16,750 bases of DNA from Chrysochromulina parva (lineage: Eukaryota; Haptophyta; Prymnesiales; Chrysochromulinaceae), in NCBI GenBank assembly GCA_002887195.1, contig PJAB01001164.1, positions 1 through 16,750 of the forward strand, given 5' to 3'. The notes beneath the pieces were generated by a model that saw nothing but the letters and a program-made list of their open reading frames with translations, was not told the origin of the DNA and made no database searches. The position numbers were made by a program, and so were the translations under genes. The first letter of the stretch is position 1. The number at the start of each line of letters is the position of its first letter. Below are positions 1 through 7,212 of this stretch, piece by piece.

Positions 1-501
1 CCGCGATGTAAGCCTGGTCTAGCTTTAGCAGGGACCGGGGTTTCGCGCCGTCACCAGGCTGCTTGTGTAGCTGTGATGAATCGCAATTCTACGTTTCAAC
101 GCGCGACCAGGTTTACGCGGCGCTCCGGCGTAAAGCCGAATCACAGATGGACCTTCTCGGCGTAACTACACAATTCTTCGTAGGCGACGAAACTCTGATG
201 TGCGCAAGTGGCGGAGGTTCACGGAGGTTCAAGTTGTCAAATCTCCGAGAACACAAATTCGGAAGAAAACACGCAATTCGAACGAAGGCATCCAGAGTTT
301 TGTCCCTAAGCTGCGACCGATCACTTTGGACCGCAGCGACTTCACCAGAAGGGTACTAATTCGTCGTCGGGTTCGGCTACGCGCATACAAAGCAAGCCTC
401 GGCTTTGATTCTGAAAGGTACTGATCAGCTCATCCAGGTGAAGGCCTTTCTTTGTGTACCGGGTCGAGGCGTCATCCTCGTATGCACCGGCAGCTTTGAA
501 A
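1..501. other. Upstream flank without a recognised gene
   Basis: This stretch is visibly less GC-rich than the coding regions downstream. Its open frames are short (under 100 codons) and have no recognisable domain or the GC-rich third positions of the neighbouring genes. It probably holds the promoter and 5' leader of the Zn2Cys6 gene and perhaps the 3' end of a gene outside the window. A 10-bp direct repeat (CGGAGGTTCA) occurs twice near 215-235. I saw no RNA gene. Confidence 0.5.
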
Positions 502-1803
502 ATGGACGAGGTGATCAGCATTCAGGCGATAACTGGCCAGCCGTCCAAGGTGGGCGCTGCGCCAGCAGCCACGAGTAGCGGCACGCCAGCAGCCATCGGC
601 AATACGGTGGCGATTGAGGCCAAAGTGCCGACGGTGGGAGCAGACTTGCAAGGCGATTCCTCCACAACACGCTTGTGCAAGACTTGCAATCTGTGCGCGA
701 AGAACCGTCGCATGTGCAGGATGCTGCCTACAGGCACGTGCGTACAATGTTCCGCGAGCGGCGTCGAATGCAAGCAGCGACTGGAGAAGAAGCGCGGCCG
801 GCGGCGTGTCACGGCAGATAACGTCGCGCAGCTCGTGCAGCGCCCCAAGCGCTCGCGAGAGCGGGCGCAGAGCGCGAATGCCATTGGCGTGGAGCAGGCC
901 ACTGACGTCCGTGACTGGACAGCCCTGGGTTCCATCCCCTACCTTGACGAGCACTACGCAAACTGTACCGCCTCGTCAAGCGGCTCAGTTTCGGCTGCCG
1001 GCGGCGCCAGCGGCGCCAGCGGCGCCATGAGTAGTCAGGGCGGCAGTCAAGGAGGCAGTGCGCTCACCCAGGAAAGGGAGTATTCCTATAACGAGTCTGT
1101 CATCCAAGAGGCGTACATGGCAGGGATCCAGGCTGCGACACGCGCTCCGCAGATATTCTACGGCTCATACCACCTGCCATACTGCCATCCGGCCGTACTA
1201 CCGGCCCTGCCATATCAGGAAGTGCGACGTATGGCCCAGCTGCTCGGCGCTGGCGGCATGCCCGCCATGTACGCCGCGTCCCTGCAGCAGGCCACTGCCC
1301 CTCAGCTCGGCTACGGAAATGCGACTCCCGCTGTCCCATACGCCGCCCTTATGATCAACACAGCGCTCGGCGCCGCCACTGCCGCCCTCCCGCCCCTTTC
1401 CCCCGCCGCCGCCGGAGCTGCGGCGCCCACGGTGGGCACAAGTCTCGCAGGGATGCAAGGCGTCACGCGAGGTGAGTTACGCCCGACTTTCGAGGTAGTC
1501 CCGGGTGATGTTCACCAGGGAGCTACGGGCCCGGTGCTCGATATGCCGCTATTCGCCCCTCTGCCGCCTCTGCAGCTACAGTCTGTATTCGCGCCTCTGC
1601 CGCCTCTGCGGCCTCTGCCGCCTCTGCCGCCTCTGCCGCCTCTGCCGCCTCTGCCGGGCGCGCCTCTGCCGCTTCTGCCGCCTTTGCCGCTTCTGCTGGG
1701 CGCGCCTCTGCCGCCTCTGCGCGGACCGGGGACCATTGGCGCCTCGCTCGTTATCAGCACGCCATCTTCAGAACTTCAGAGCGAGATTGAGAATTACATG
1801 TAG
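502..1803 (+). CDS. Zn2Cys6 (fungal-type binuclear zinc cluster) protein with Pro/Leu-rich tail
   Basis: The predicted 433-residue protein is probably a nuclear DNA-binding regulator. Residues 62-90 show C-x2-C-x6-C-x7-C-x2-C-x6-C (C62, C65, C72, C80, C83, C90), the spacing of the Gal4-type Zn2Cys6 cluster. An extra Cys is at 59, and the basic run KKRGRRR follows at 96-102, as expected for the linker that contacts DNA or acts as a nuclear signal. The rest is low complexity: Gly/Ala/Ser around 160-185, then Ala/Pro-rich sequence, and a Pro-Pro-Leu repeat around 352-406 that could be an activation or interaction region. I see no fungal middle homology domain. The frame is open upstream to 454, but that codon is GTG; the ATG at 502 (gaaaATGG) is the first AUG. 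The finger is clear; target genes and activation versus repression cannot be told. Confidence 0.8.
   Translation: MDEVISIQAITGQPSKVGAAPAATSSGTPAAIGNTVAIEAKVPTVGADLQGDSSTTRLCKTCNLCAKNRRMCRMLPTGTCVQCSASGVECKQRLEKKRGRRRVTADNVAQLVQRPKRSRERAQSANAIGVEQATDVRDWTALGSIPYLDEHYANCTASSSGSVSAAGGASGASGAMSSQGGSQGGSALTQEREYSYNESVIQEAYMAGIQAATRAPQIFYGSYHLPYCHPAVLPALPYQEVRRMAQLLGAGGMPAMYAASLQQATAPQLGYGNATPAVPYAALMINTALGAATAALPPLSPAAAGAAAPTVGTSLAGMQGVTRGELRPTFEVVPGDVHQGATGPVLDMPLFAPLPPLQLQSVFAPLPPLRPLPPLPPLPPLPPLPGAPLPLLPPLPLLLGAPLPPLRGPGTIGASLVISTPSSELQSEIENYM
1557..1720 (+). repeat. 9-bp minisatellite (CTGCCGCCT units) encoding Pro-Pro-Leu
   Basis: Imperfect tandem copies of a 9-bp unit, most regular at about 1594-1660, encode PPL repeats at the C-terminus of the Zn2Cys6 protein. 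Variants (CTTCTG, CTGGGCGCG) interrupt the later copies. Because the unit is a multiple of three, all six frames stay open, giving spurious Cys-Arg-Leu and Arg-Gly-Gly reading frames. Copy number is likely variable between strains. Confidence 0.85.
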
Positions 1804-2103
1804 TACTGCGCAGAACAAGTCGAGGAGGGACAATTGTACATTTATCGTATTGCTAACGGCCGTACGTCATAGGGTATTGGGTGCGTGTGTCTGTGCGGTG
1901 AGGCCTCCGAGCGGGCCATCTATCTGGAATCCGTGCGCGGCCGGGGAGGCCATGCCGCCGCGGGAGGCGCGCGTCGTCGTGGGTCGTGTCGGAGTCGGTG
2001 TGACCGGGTTGGTCAATGTTTCGTTATATTTCGTGAGATTATGCGATGGTCTCGCGGGGTCTAGACATCCCATTGCATATACATGCGAATGGACGTTTTG
2101 GCG
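1804..2103. other. Convergent intergenic spacer
   Basis: This is the 300-bp space between the stop of the Zn2Cys6 gene (+) and the stop of the GT31 gene (-). It should hold both 3' untranslated regions. I see no RNA gene, no convincing open frame and no animal-type AATAAA signal. Confidence 0.5.
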
Positions 2104-3249
2104 CTACGTCAAGTCGACTAGCATGCAGTAAGTGAGTGTCTGGATGGGCTTCCTAGACTGCACGTACGCAAGAAAGCTGCCGGCGAGATTGCGCACCCAT
2201 GGGACCATGCTCTTGCCAGGTGCCGTTCTCGAGCTGCTTCCCGTTGATCGCAAGTCTGTTTGTGGGCTGTCGTTGACGCTGTCCTCATTTGAACCATGCC
2301 CCAGGCGACCGCACTGAAGCTGGGGCAATGGCCTGGTGTGGGCGCGAGATGCATGCAAATGCGCACTCATGATGTCGCGGTGGTGGTAGACGTACGTGGT
2401 CTTGTGCGCTTTCTCGGGCGAGGCGAACGTGCGACCGGCGTTGATGCCGTTGAAGACATTGCCATGTTCTGCGCCAACCCAGCTCACACCGCCAAATTCC
2501 GTGCTGTTGTGCAGTTGGTATCCGAGCCAGATGTCCTCGAGCACACACCAGGGGCGATGGAGTGTCTTCACCATGCGCGCAACGTCCGCCCGCACAACCC
2601 TGGACTGGGCCAGCCTCGACGCGAGGTGGGCGCTCATGCTAATGAGCCAACCTGAAACGAATGGGAACGGGCCGACGCAGTCCTCCCAGCCGGGTTGCCC
2701 GAGCTTGCCTTCACAGGCATTCAGCTCGAAAGAGCTGCCCACGTACGGTATGAATGTCTTTGGATTCCAGGCACTCCACCCGAGCCATCCGTGCAGGACG
2801 GAGGTATCCTTGGGCGGCAGACCCTCGGCCTGCATGTGGGCCAGCTGATGCAAGAAAGATGCGGGCACAATGTACGCGTCGTCATCGGCCTTGCAAATCC
2901 AACTTGCACTCGGGAAGAGCCGGGGGGCACGGCGAAGCCAGCCATGCAGAGCCAGGACCCTGCCATGCAGTTCGTCCTGCGCAATGGCGACTAAGCCTGT
3001 GCGCAGGAGTAGCAAATCCTGGTTTGTATTCTGTTCCTCACGAATCTCGCGCCGCTGGCGGTCATTCAGCGCTGGTGGAAGCCTGACGACGAATCGCACT
3101 TGCAGCGCATGCCCAACAGATGGGTGTCGCTGCCATGTGCGACGGCTGGCGTCTCGTCGCTCAACGTTGCCAGGCGCACTCACCACGCCGATGGCAACCA
3201 CAACGGATGAATAATTCCTCCGAAGCCCTCCACGGTTAAGAGCCTCCAT
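2104..3249 (-). CDS. Glycosyltransferase family 31 (beta-1,3-hexosyltransferase-like)
   Basis: The predicted 381-residue enzyme would transfer a sugar, typically galactose or N-acetylglucosamine, from a UDP-sugar in beta-1,3 linkage in the secretory pathway. In order, it shows a family-like first beta strand (SSVVVAIGVVSAP, 14-26), R-R-x4-R-x-W (31-39), the metal-binding KADDDAY with DDD at 122-124, PFPFVSGWLISMS (194-206, matching the family's P-x-x-x-SG-G-hydrophobic-S block) and LEDIWLG with E238-D239 (the EDV-x-x-G block). Residues beyond about 290 are not conserved-looking. Unlike most GT31 enzymes it has no N-terminal signal anchor: the frame closes eight codons upstream, so either an upstream exon is missing from this reading or the protein lacks an anchor. 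The donor and acceptor sugars cannot be deduced. Confidence 0.85.
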   Translation of the reverse strand: MEALNRGGLRRNYSSVVVAIGVVSAPGNVERRDASRRTWQRHPSVGHALQVRFVVRLPPALNDRQRREIREEQNTNQDLLLLRTGLVAIAQDELHGRVLALHGWLRRAPRLFPSASWICKADDDAYIVPASFLHQLAHMQAEGLPPKDTSVLHGWLGWSAWNPKTFIPYVGSSFELNACEGKLGQPGWEDCVGPFPFVSGWLISMSAHLASRLAQSRVVRADVARMVKTLHRPWCVLEDIWLGYQLHNSTEFGGVSWVGAEHGNVFNGINAGRTFASPEKAHKTTYVYHHRDIMSAHLHASRAHTRPLPQLQCGRLGHGSNEDSVNDSPQTDLRSTGSSSRTAPGKSMVPWVRNLAGSFLAYVQSRKPIQTLTYCMLVDLT

Positions 3250-3256
3250 GGTCCAT
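3236..3256 (-). promoter_or_regulatory. Short upstream ORF overlapping the GT31 start
   Basis: On the minus strand an ATG at 3256-3254 lies 7 bases before the GT31 ATG in a different frame. It opens a six-codon frame (MDHGGS) that stops at 3238-3236, inside the GT31 coding sequence. Both ATGs sit in CCATGG contexts one base apart. Whether ribosomes use the first one is unknown; if they do, it would lower GT31 translation. Confidence 0.35.
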
Positions 3257-3298
3257 GGAAAAAGCCTTCAAGTTTCAAGTTCGACACCGGTAACAACA

Positions 3299-3345
3299 CC
3301 TCCAAGTTCTCGTGAATGGAGAAACCCTCCTCCAAGTTCTCGTGA
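3299..3345. repeat. 17-bp direct repeat, 30-bp period, upstream of GT31
   Basis: CCTCCAAGTTCTCGTGA occurs at 3299-3315 and again at 3329-3345. A degenerate relative (TTCAAGTTTCAAGTTCG) lies at 3267-3283, nearer the GT31 start. The repeats sit in the 213-bp divergent spacer between the GT31 (-) and HMG-box (+) genes, so they could be regulatory sites or slippage products. Confidence 0.7.
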
Positions 3346-3462
3346 TTGAAGGCGACGGTCATCTGATGCGCCATGAGAAAAGATAACTTCTTACAACCGA
3401 TGAACTAACCGAAGCATGCAAACGAGAGAGGAAAACGAGAACCTAAGAGGCCTGACTCCACC

Positions 3463-6400
3463 ATGCCGTCCCTTGCGGTGACCAAGGCCACGGCGATCAC
3501 CAAGAACCTGCGCGATCTCGCCGCGCGCGTGCGCGCGGCCGAAGACTTGACGAGCACCGTCGAGGACAGCTTGGCTCAGCTCGACCTTGCGCAGGAGATG
3601 ATCAAGGAGGACATGAACACGGTGTGGCGCGTGAGCATGCACGGGGCGCTTGGCGAGCTCCTCTCATCGATCGTCGACCTCGCGGCCGCCGATCCGTCGT
3701 GTCTGCACGCCGCCGACCCGCGGGAGGATGTACTCTACAACACGGCGGACGCGCTCACCGCTATCGTGGAGGACAAGGATGCTGACCGCCGTGAGGCACT
3801 CGCCAAGGTGTGCCTCACTCCTCTGGCCAAGCTGTCGATGAACGCGGCGGTGCACGACGCCGAGGCGTCCGAGATGGGCATCGCGCTCCTCGTTCAGCTC
3901 TTCAAGGGAAGCGAGCCCTCGCGCAAGGCGCTCAAGCAGATCTTCTTCCAGGGCGAGCTCGCGGCGCCGCGCAAGATGCTGAAGGATACGCCGGCGCTTC
4001 TCGCGAGCGCCAAGACGCACGCCACGCAGCTCCATCTCGTCAGCCTCCTCCACCACCTCGGCAGTGGCGCGAGTGCATTCCGCACGCCGCTGTGGGACGC
4101 CTACTCGCACGGCGCTCCACCGCCCAAGCTGAGCGACCACAAGCTCTTCCTCGCGCGTTCCATGCAGATGCTCGCGAGCTTCAACTCGGCCTACCGCACA
4201 GGCATCGTGTCCGTCGAGCTCGAGGAGGCTGAGCTGCTGCCTGACCGGCCCGTTGAGGCACGCCGCCCCGGGCACGTCGCGTACGCGCACTTCCAGCCCG
4301 CACTGCTGCGCATCGACTTCCACAAGGACGGTGACATCGTCGACGGCAGCAGCTTCCGGTACAGTTCACTCTCGTCCGCGCGCCTCACGCGCCTCAAGCA
4401 GCCCACGTGCGGTGGAGGCAAAGGCGACACCGCTAGCGGTGCCAGAAGCAGCCCATCGATGTACGAGCTCGTCTTCACGACGCTCGTTGACGGCGTCGCG
4501 CGTGGTTCGCTCCGCCTGACGCTCAACGAGGCGCACCTCAAGACATTGAAAGAGCAAGGAGCGATCACGCGCCTGCCTGGCTTGGCGGCAGACGTGGCCA
4601 AGCGCGCCGCGCCCGTGGCGGCGGCGGCGGTACCGTCCAAGCGCCAGAAATCGCCACCTCCGGAGAACAAGGATGGCAGCGTTGCACGCGGCAGTGGCAA
4701 GCCGGCCGGCGGCGGCCGCAGCGAGGCGGGCGGCGGAGGCAAGGCGGTGATAGGCGCCACGAGCGCCGCACTCAAGCAGCAGATGCTCGATGCCGAAGAG
4801 GCGCGCAGTGCTGCCTTTGTTGCCGCAATAGCGCAGCACCAGAAGCGCAACTCGGCTCAGCCGCTGGCCGAGGAAGCGGAGGCGATGAATGACGAAGAGA
4901 TGGACGAGGACCGCAGTGACTTCAAGGGCGGAGAGAAGGGCGAAGAGGGCAGCAAGGTCGAGGACGACGACGAGGACGGCGACGACGAGGACGGCGACGA
5001 GGAGGACGGCGACGACGAGGACGGCGACGACGAGTACGTGCCGACAGCAGAGGAGGCCAAGGAGGCCAAGGAGACGGCCAAGGCGGCGACCAAGCGGGCC
5101 GCCGCCGCGGCGCTGAAGCAGAAGAAGCAGAAGCTGCGGAGTGTCAAGGCCACCAAGGCGGCCGGCGCGCCCAAGCCGCCGGCCGCCGCACCTCTTGCGA
5201 AGGGCAAGGGTCCCAAGACGGCACATGACATCTTCGTGGAGGCAATGCGGCCGGCGCTCTCTCTCGAGCGGCCCAAGTGCTCGCGCTCCGAGCTGCGTAC
5301 GCTGCTGCTGCAGCAGTGGAAGCAGATGGACGCCGCGGAGCGCGCCCCGTGGCTCGCCAAGGTGCCTGTCAAGGACAAGGATGCCAACGACGCTGCCGCC
5401 GCCGCCAAGGCGGCTAGCAAGAAGGCGAGGATGCTCGAGACGGCGCAGGTCGTGGGTGAGGCCGATGCGGACGTCGAAACCGTCGACGAAACCGTCGACG
5501 AAACCGTCGAGGCGGCCGAGGCGGAGGGTGGCGTGAATGACGGCGAGAGCGAGGTGGCAGCGGAGCTGATGGACCTCAACGCTGAGGACGAGGGAGCGGA
5601 TGTGATGGCACAGGCGGCGGCAACAGAGGACGAGGAAGCCGATGAGGCATGGGACGGAGGCGGCGTGACAGAGGATGGCGAGGAGAAGGAGGACGAGGCG
5701 GACGACATGCTGCTCAATGGCGTGGAGGGCGAGGAGGACGAGGAGGGCGTGAAGGGCGAGGACGGCGAGGAGAATGAGGCCGAGGCTGAAGAGGCCGACG
5801 ACGGTCTCGACCTGAAGGCAGCCATCCGCCGCCTCTCCTTCTCTGCCGCTGACCGGAGCGCACTCAAGGGACGAGGCGCCTCCGGCGGCAGCGGCCCTCA
5901 GCCTTCACGTACGTCGACGGCCATGCTGCCTCCAGCATTGGCACCGCCGATGCAGCCTGCTGGCCGCACCGCTCGCTTCGCTGAGCGCCAGCCGCTGGGC
6001 TTTCTCCGCAGCAACAGCACGACGGCGGCAGCCCATGGAGGCAGCAAGGGCGGCGTCGGCGGCAAGGGCTACGCCGTGGCCCCAGGGCCCGCATTCTTTA
6101 CCGAGCACGGCGACGCCATCTTCATCAAGATCGGGCAGAAGATGCAAGAGCTGCAGACGGCCATGCACGCGGCGCGCGCGCTGCGCGTCTCGCAGCTCGG
6201 AATGGCATCGCAGCTCCAGGTCGAGGAGCTCGAGACTGAAGCCGAGCTCGACCTCGCGCGCAAGGCAGCCGAGCTCGAGGCGTCGCAGGCTAAGCCGGCC
6301 GCAACACGCACCTATTCGGCACTCGTCAAGAGTGTGGCGCGGCTTGAGGAGCGCGCGCTCAAGCTGCAAGAGGACCGGGCCAACTTCAAAACCGAAGCGC

Positions 6401-6621
6401 GCCGCGCCCTCGAGGCGCTTGAGGCGACGCGCGTGGCGTCGCACGCGGCGCTCAAGGCGGAAGTGACCAGCATCTTTCGCGCCTTCGAGGCTGAGATGGA
6501 GGACGTCAACGCCAAGATGATGAAGAATCTCAAGAAGATGGAGCAAAGAATCGCGGGGTTCGCGCGCCCTATGGACGCGACCGGCCCGCTTGGCCGCTCC
6601 GTGGATGAGTACGACGATTGA
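3463..6621 (+). CDS. Large acidic HMG-box protein with C-terminal coiled coil (candidate meiotic axis core protein)
   Basis: The predicted 1052-residue protein is probably nuclear. Residues 1-240 are helical and may be an ARM-like repeat domain; 245-385 looks like a mixed beta/alpha, possibly PH-like, domain ending in a long helix. A basic patch (PSKRQK, near 395) may be a nuclear signal. An acidic tract of DDEDG repeats lies at 502-525, and an HMG box at 585-645 (HDIFVEAMRPAL, LLLQQWKQMDAAERAPWLAK). A second acidic, disordered region follows, then a coiled coil at about 877-1035. Helical N-terminus, PH-like fold, long disordered linker and C-terminal coiled coil is the layout of SYCP2/Red1/ASY3; the HMG box is not part of that family and would be an addition. 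The HMG box is a solid call; the axis identity is a hypothesis. A generic chromatin protein is the alternative. The start at 3463 (caccATGc) is the first ATG. No introns are needed. Confidence 0.85.
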   Translation: MPSLAVTKATAITKNLRDLAARVRAAEDLTSTVEDSLAQLDLAQEMIKEDMNTVWRVSMHGALGELLSSIVDLAAADPSCLHAADPREDVLYNTADALTAIVEDKDADRREALAKVCLTPLAKLSMNAAVHDAEASEMGIALLVQLFKGSEPSRKALKQIFFQGELAAPRKMLKDTPALLASAKTHATQLHLVSLLHHLGSGASAFRTPLWDAYSHGAPPPKLSDHKLFLARSMQMLASFNSAYRTGIVSVELEEAELLPDRPVEARRPGHVAYAHFQPALLRIDFHKDGDIVDGSSFRYSSLSSARLTRLKQPTCGGGKGDTASGARSSPSMYELVFTTLVDGVARGSLRLTLNEAHLKTLKEQGAITRLPGLAADVAKRAAPVAAAAVPSKRQKSPPPENKDGSVARGSGKPAGGGRSEAGGGGKAVIGATSAALKQQMLDAEEARSAAFVAAIAQHQKRNSAQPLAEEAEAMNDEEMDEDRSDFKGGEKGEEGSKVEDDDEDGDDEDGDEEDGDDEDGDDEYVPTAEEAKEAKETAKAATKRAAAAALKQKKQKLRSVKATKAAGAPKPPAAAPLAKGKGPKTAHDIFVEAMRPALSLERPKCSRSELRTLLLQQWKQMDAAERAPWLAKVPVKDKDANDAAAAAKAASKKARMLETAQVVGEADADVETVDETVDETVEAAEAEGGVNDGESEVAAELMDLNAEDEGADVMAQAAATEDEEADEAWDGGGVTEDGEEKEDEADDMLLNGVEGEEDEEGVKGEDGEENEAEAEEADDGLDLKAAIRRLSFSAADRSALKGRGASGGSGPQPSRTSTAMLPPALAPPMQPAGRTARFAERQPLGFLRSNSTTAAAHGGSKGGVGGKGYAVAPGPAFFTEHGDAIFIKIGQKMQELQTAMHAARALRVSQLGMASQLQVEELETEAELDLARKAAELEASQAKPAATRTYSALVKSVARLEERALKLQEDRANFKTEARRALEALEATRVASHAALKAEVTSIFRAFEAEMEDVNAKMMKNLKKMEQRIAGFARPMDATGPLGRSVDEYDD
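4966..5510 (+). repeat. Short in-frame tandem repeats in the HMG-box gene
   Basis: There are two separate arrays. A 15-bp unit (GACGACGAGGACGGC) is repeated four times at 4966-5025, with a partial copy after it, and encodes DDEDG. A 12-bp unit (GAAACCGTCGAC) at 5476-5510, 2.9 copies, encodes ETVD. The HMG box lies between them. Both keep frame, so length changes would be tolerated. Confidence 0.85.
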
Positions 6622-7212
6622 AAACGCCCTCAGACACGCCCAAGACCAACGAAAAGACAGATGCGCAGGCAAAGCCCGCGAGTGACGCACACGCAGCGCG
6701 TGCGCATGGCGTGAGAGACCAGTGAATCGCACACGAGCGTGAGGGGAGCGGCAGGCACGGGCGAACACTTGAGCGTACGTGATCACGTGCCGGATCGGTC
6801 GATAGCGGCCACCGCATCTGCGGCCGAGGGCGAGCGAGGAGACGAGGGTGAGGGAGACCTGACCATGGCTGGCACGAACCGCAAGATAGGGCTTGGGCGG
6901 TTTGTCTTGCTGTCATGTTCGGCTTCGGTGGAGGGAAATGTCGAGCCGGGCTGTGAAGAATCTCAACAGCCTAGTGGGGACTGCGGCGTGGTGAAGTGAA
7001 AAAGCCGGGGTTCTCTGCGAGGCGTTGTCGTAAGCTACGCTGCTCGTGGCTCCACGCCCGGCCGGAGCCGCGAGTCGGCCTGAAAAAACTTCGTGACACT
7101 GTGAACGTTCACGCCGCCAGGTTTTCGCTCTCGCGCGCGCGCCCAAAACAGGTTGAGGGGCTTCCTGTCAGGCAACACGACGCGTGCGCAAGCGTCGCAT
7201 CGTCGTCCGAAG
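6622..7212. other. Intergenic region between HMG-box and GH8 genes
   Basis: About 590 bp without a supported gene. The first part is probably the 3' UTR of the HMG-box gene and the last 150 bases the GH8 promoter and leader. One open frame with an ATG in strong context (gaccATGG, 6865-6867) runs to a stop at 6997-6999 and has a weakly hydrophobic start; it could be an upstream leader exon, but I could not find a splice pair that joins it in frame to the GH8 frame. A 12-bp palindrome lies at 7101-7112. Confidence 0.45.
7101..7112. promoter_or_regulatory. Palindromic GTGAACGTTCAC motif upstream of GH8
   Basis: A perfect 12-bp palindrome lies about 100 bp before the GH8 ATG. Eleven of its 12 bases recur (GTTAACGTTCAC, 8863-8874) about 43 bp before the start of the exonuclease gene, and the half-site GTTCAC appears twice (10368-10373, 10452-10457) before the SPAG1-like gene. 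A shared factor site is possible; chance is not excluded. Confidence 0.3.

Noticed and set aside
63..424. Two overlapping short plus-strand frames near the window start
   Set aside because: Both are under 100 codons, start without good context and show no domain or codon bias like the real genes.
454..501. GTG start for the Zn2Cys6 gene
   Set aside because: Nuclear eukaryotic translation normally starts at AUG; the first ATG in frame is at 502 and the extra residues add no domain.
1505..2131. 208-codon plus-strand frame rich in Cys-Arg-Leu
   Set aside because: It is the +1 shadow of the Pro-Pro-Leu repeat; no start context or domain, and it runs into the spacer.
4857..5867. 336-codon minus-strand Ser-rich frame
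   Set aside because: Complement of the acidic GAG/GAC codons of the HMG-box gene; pure low complexity.
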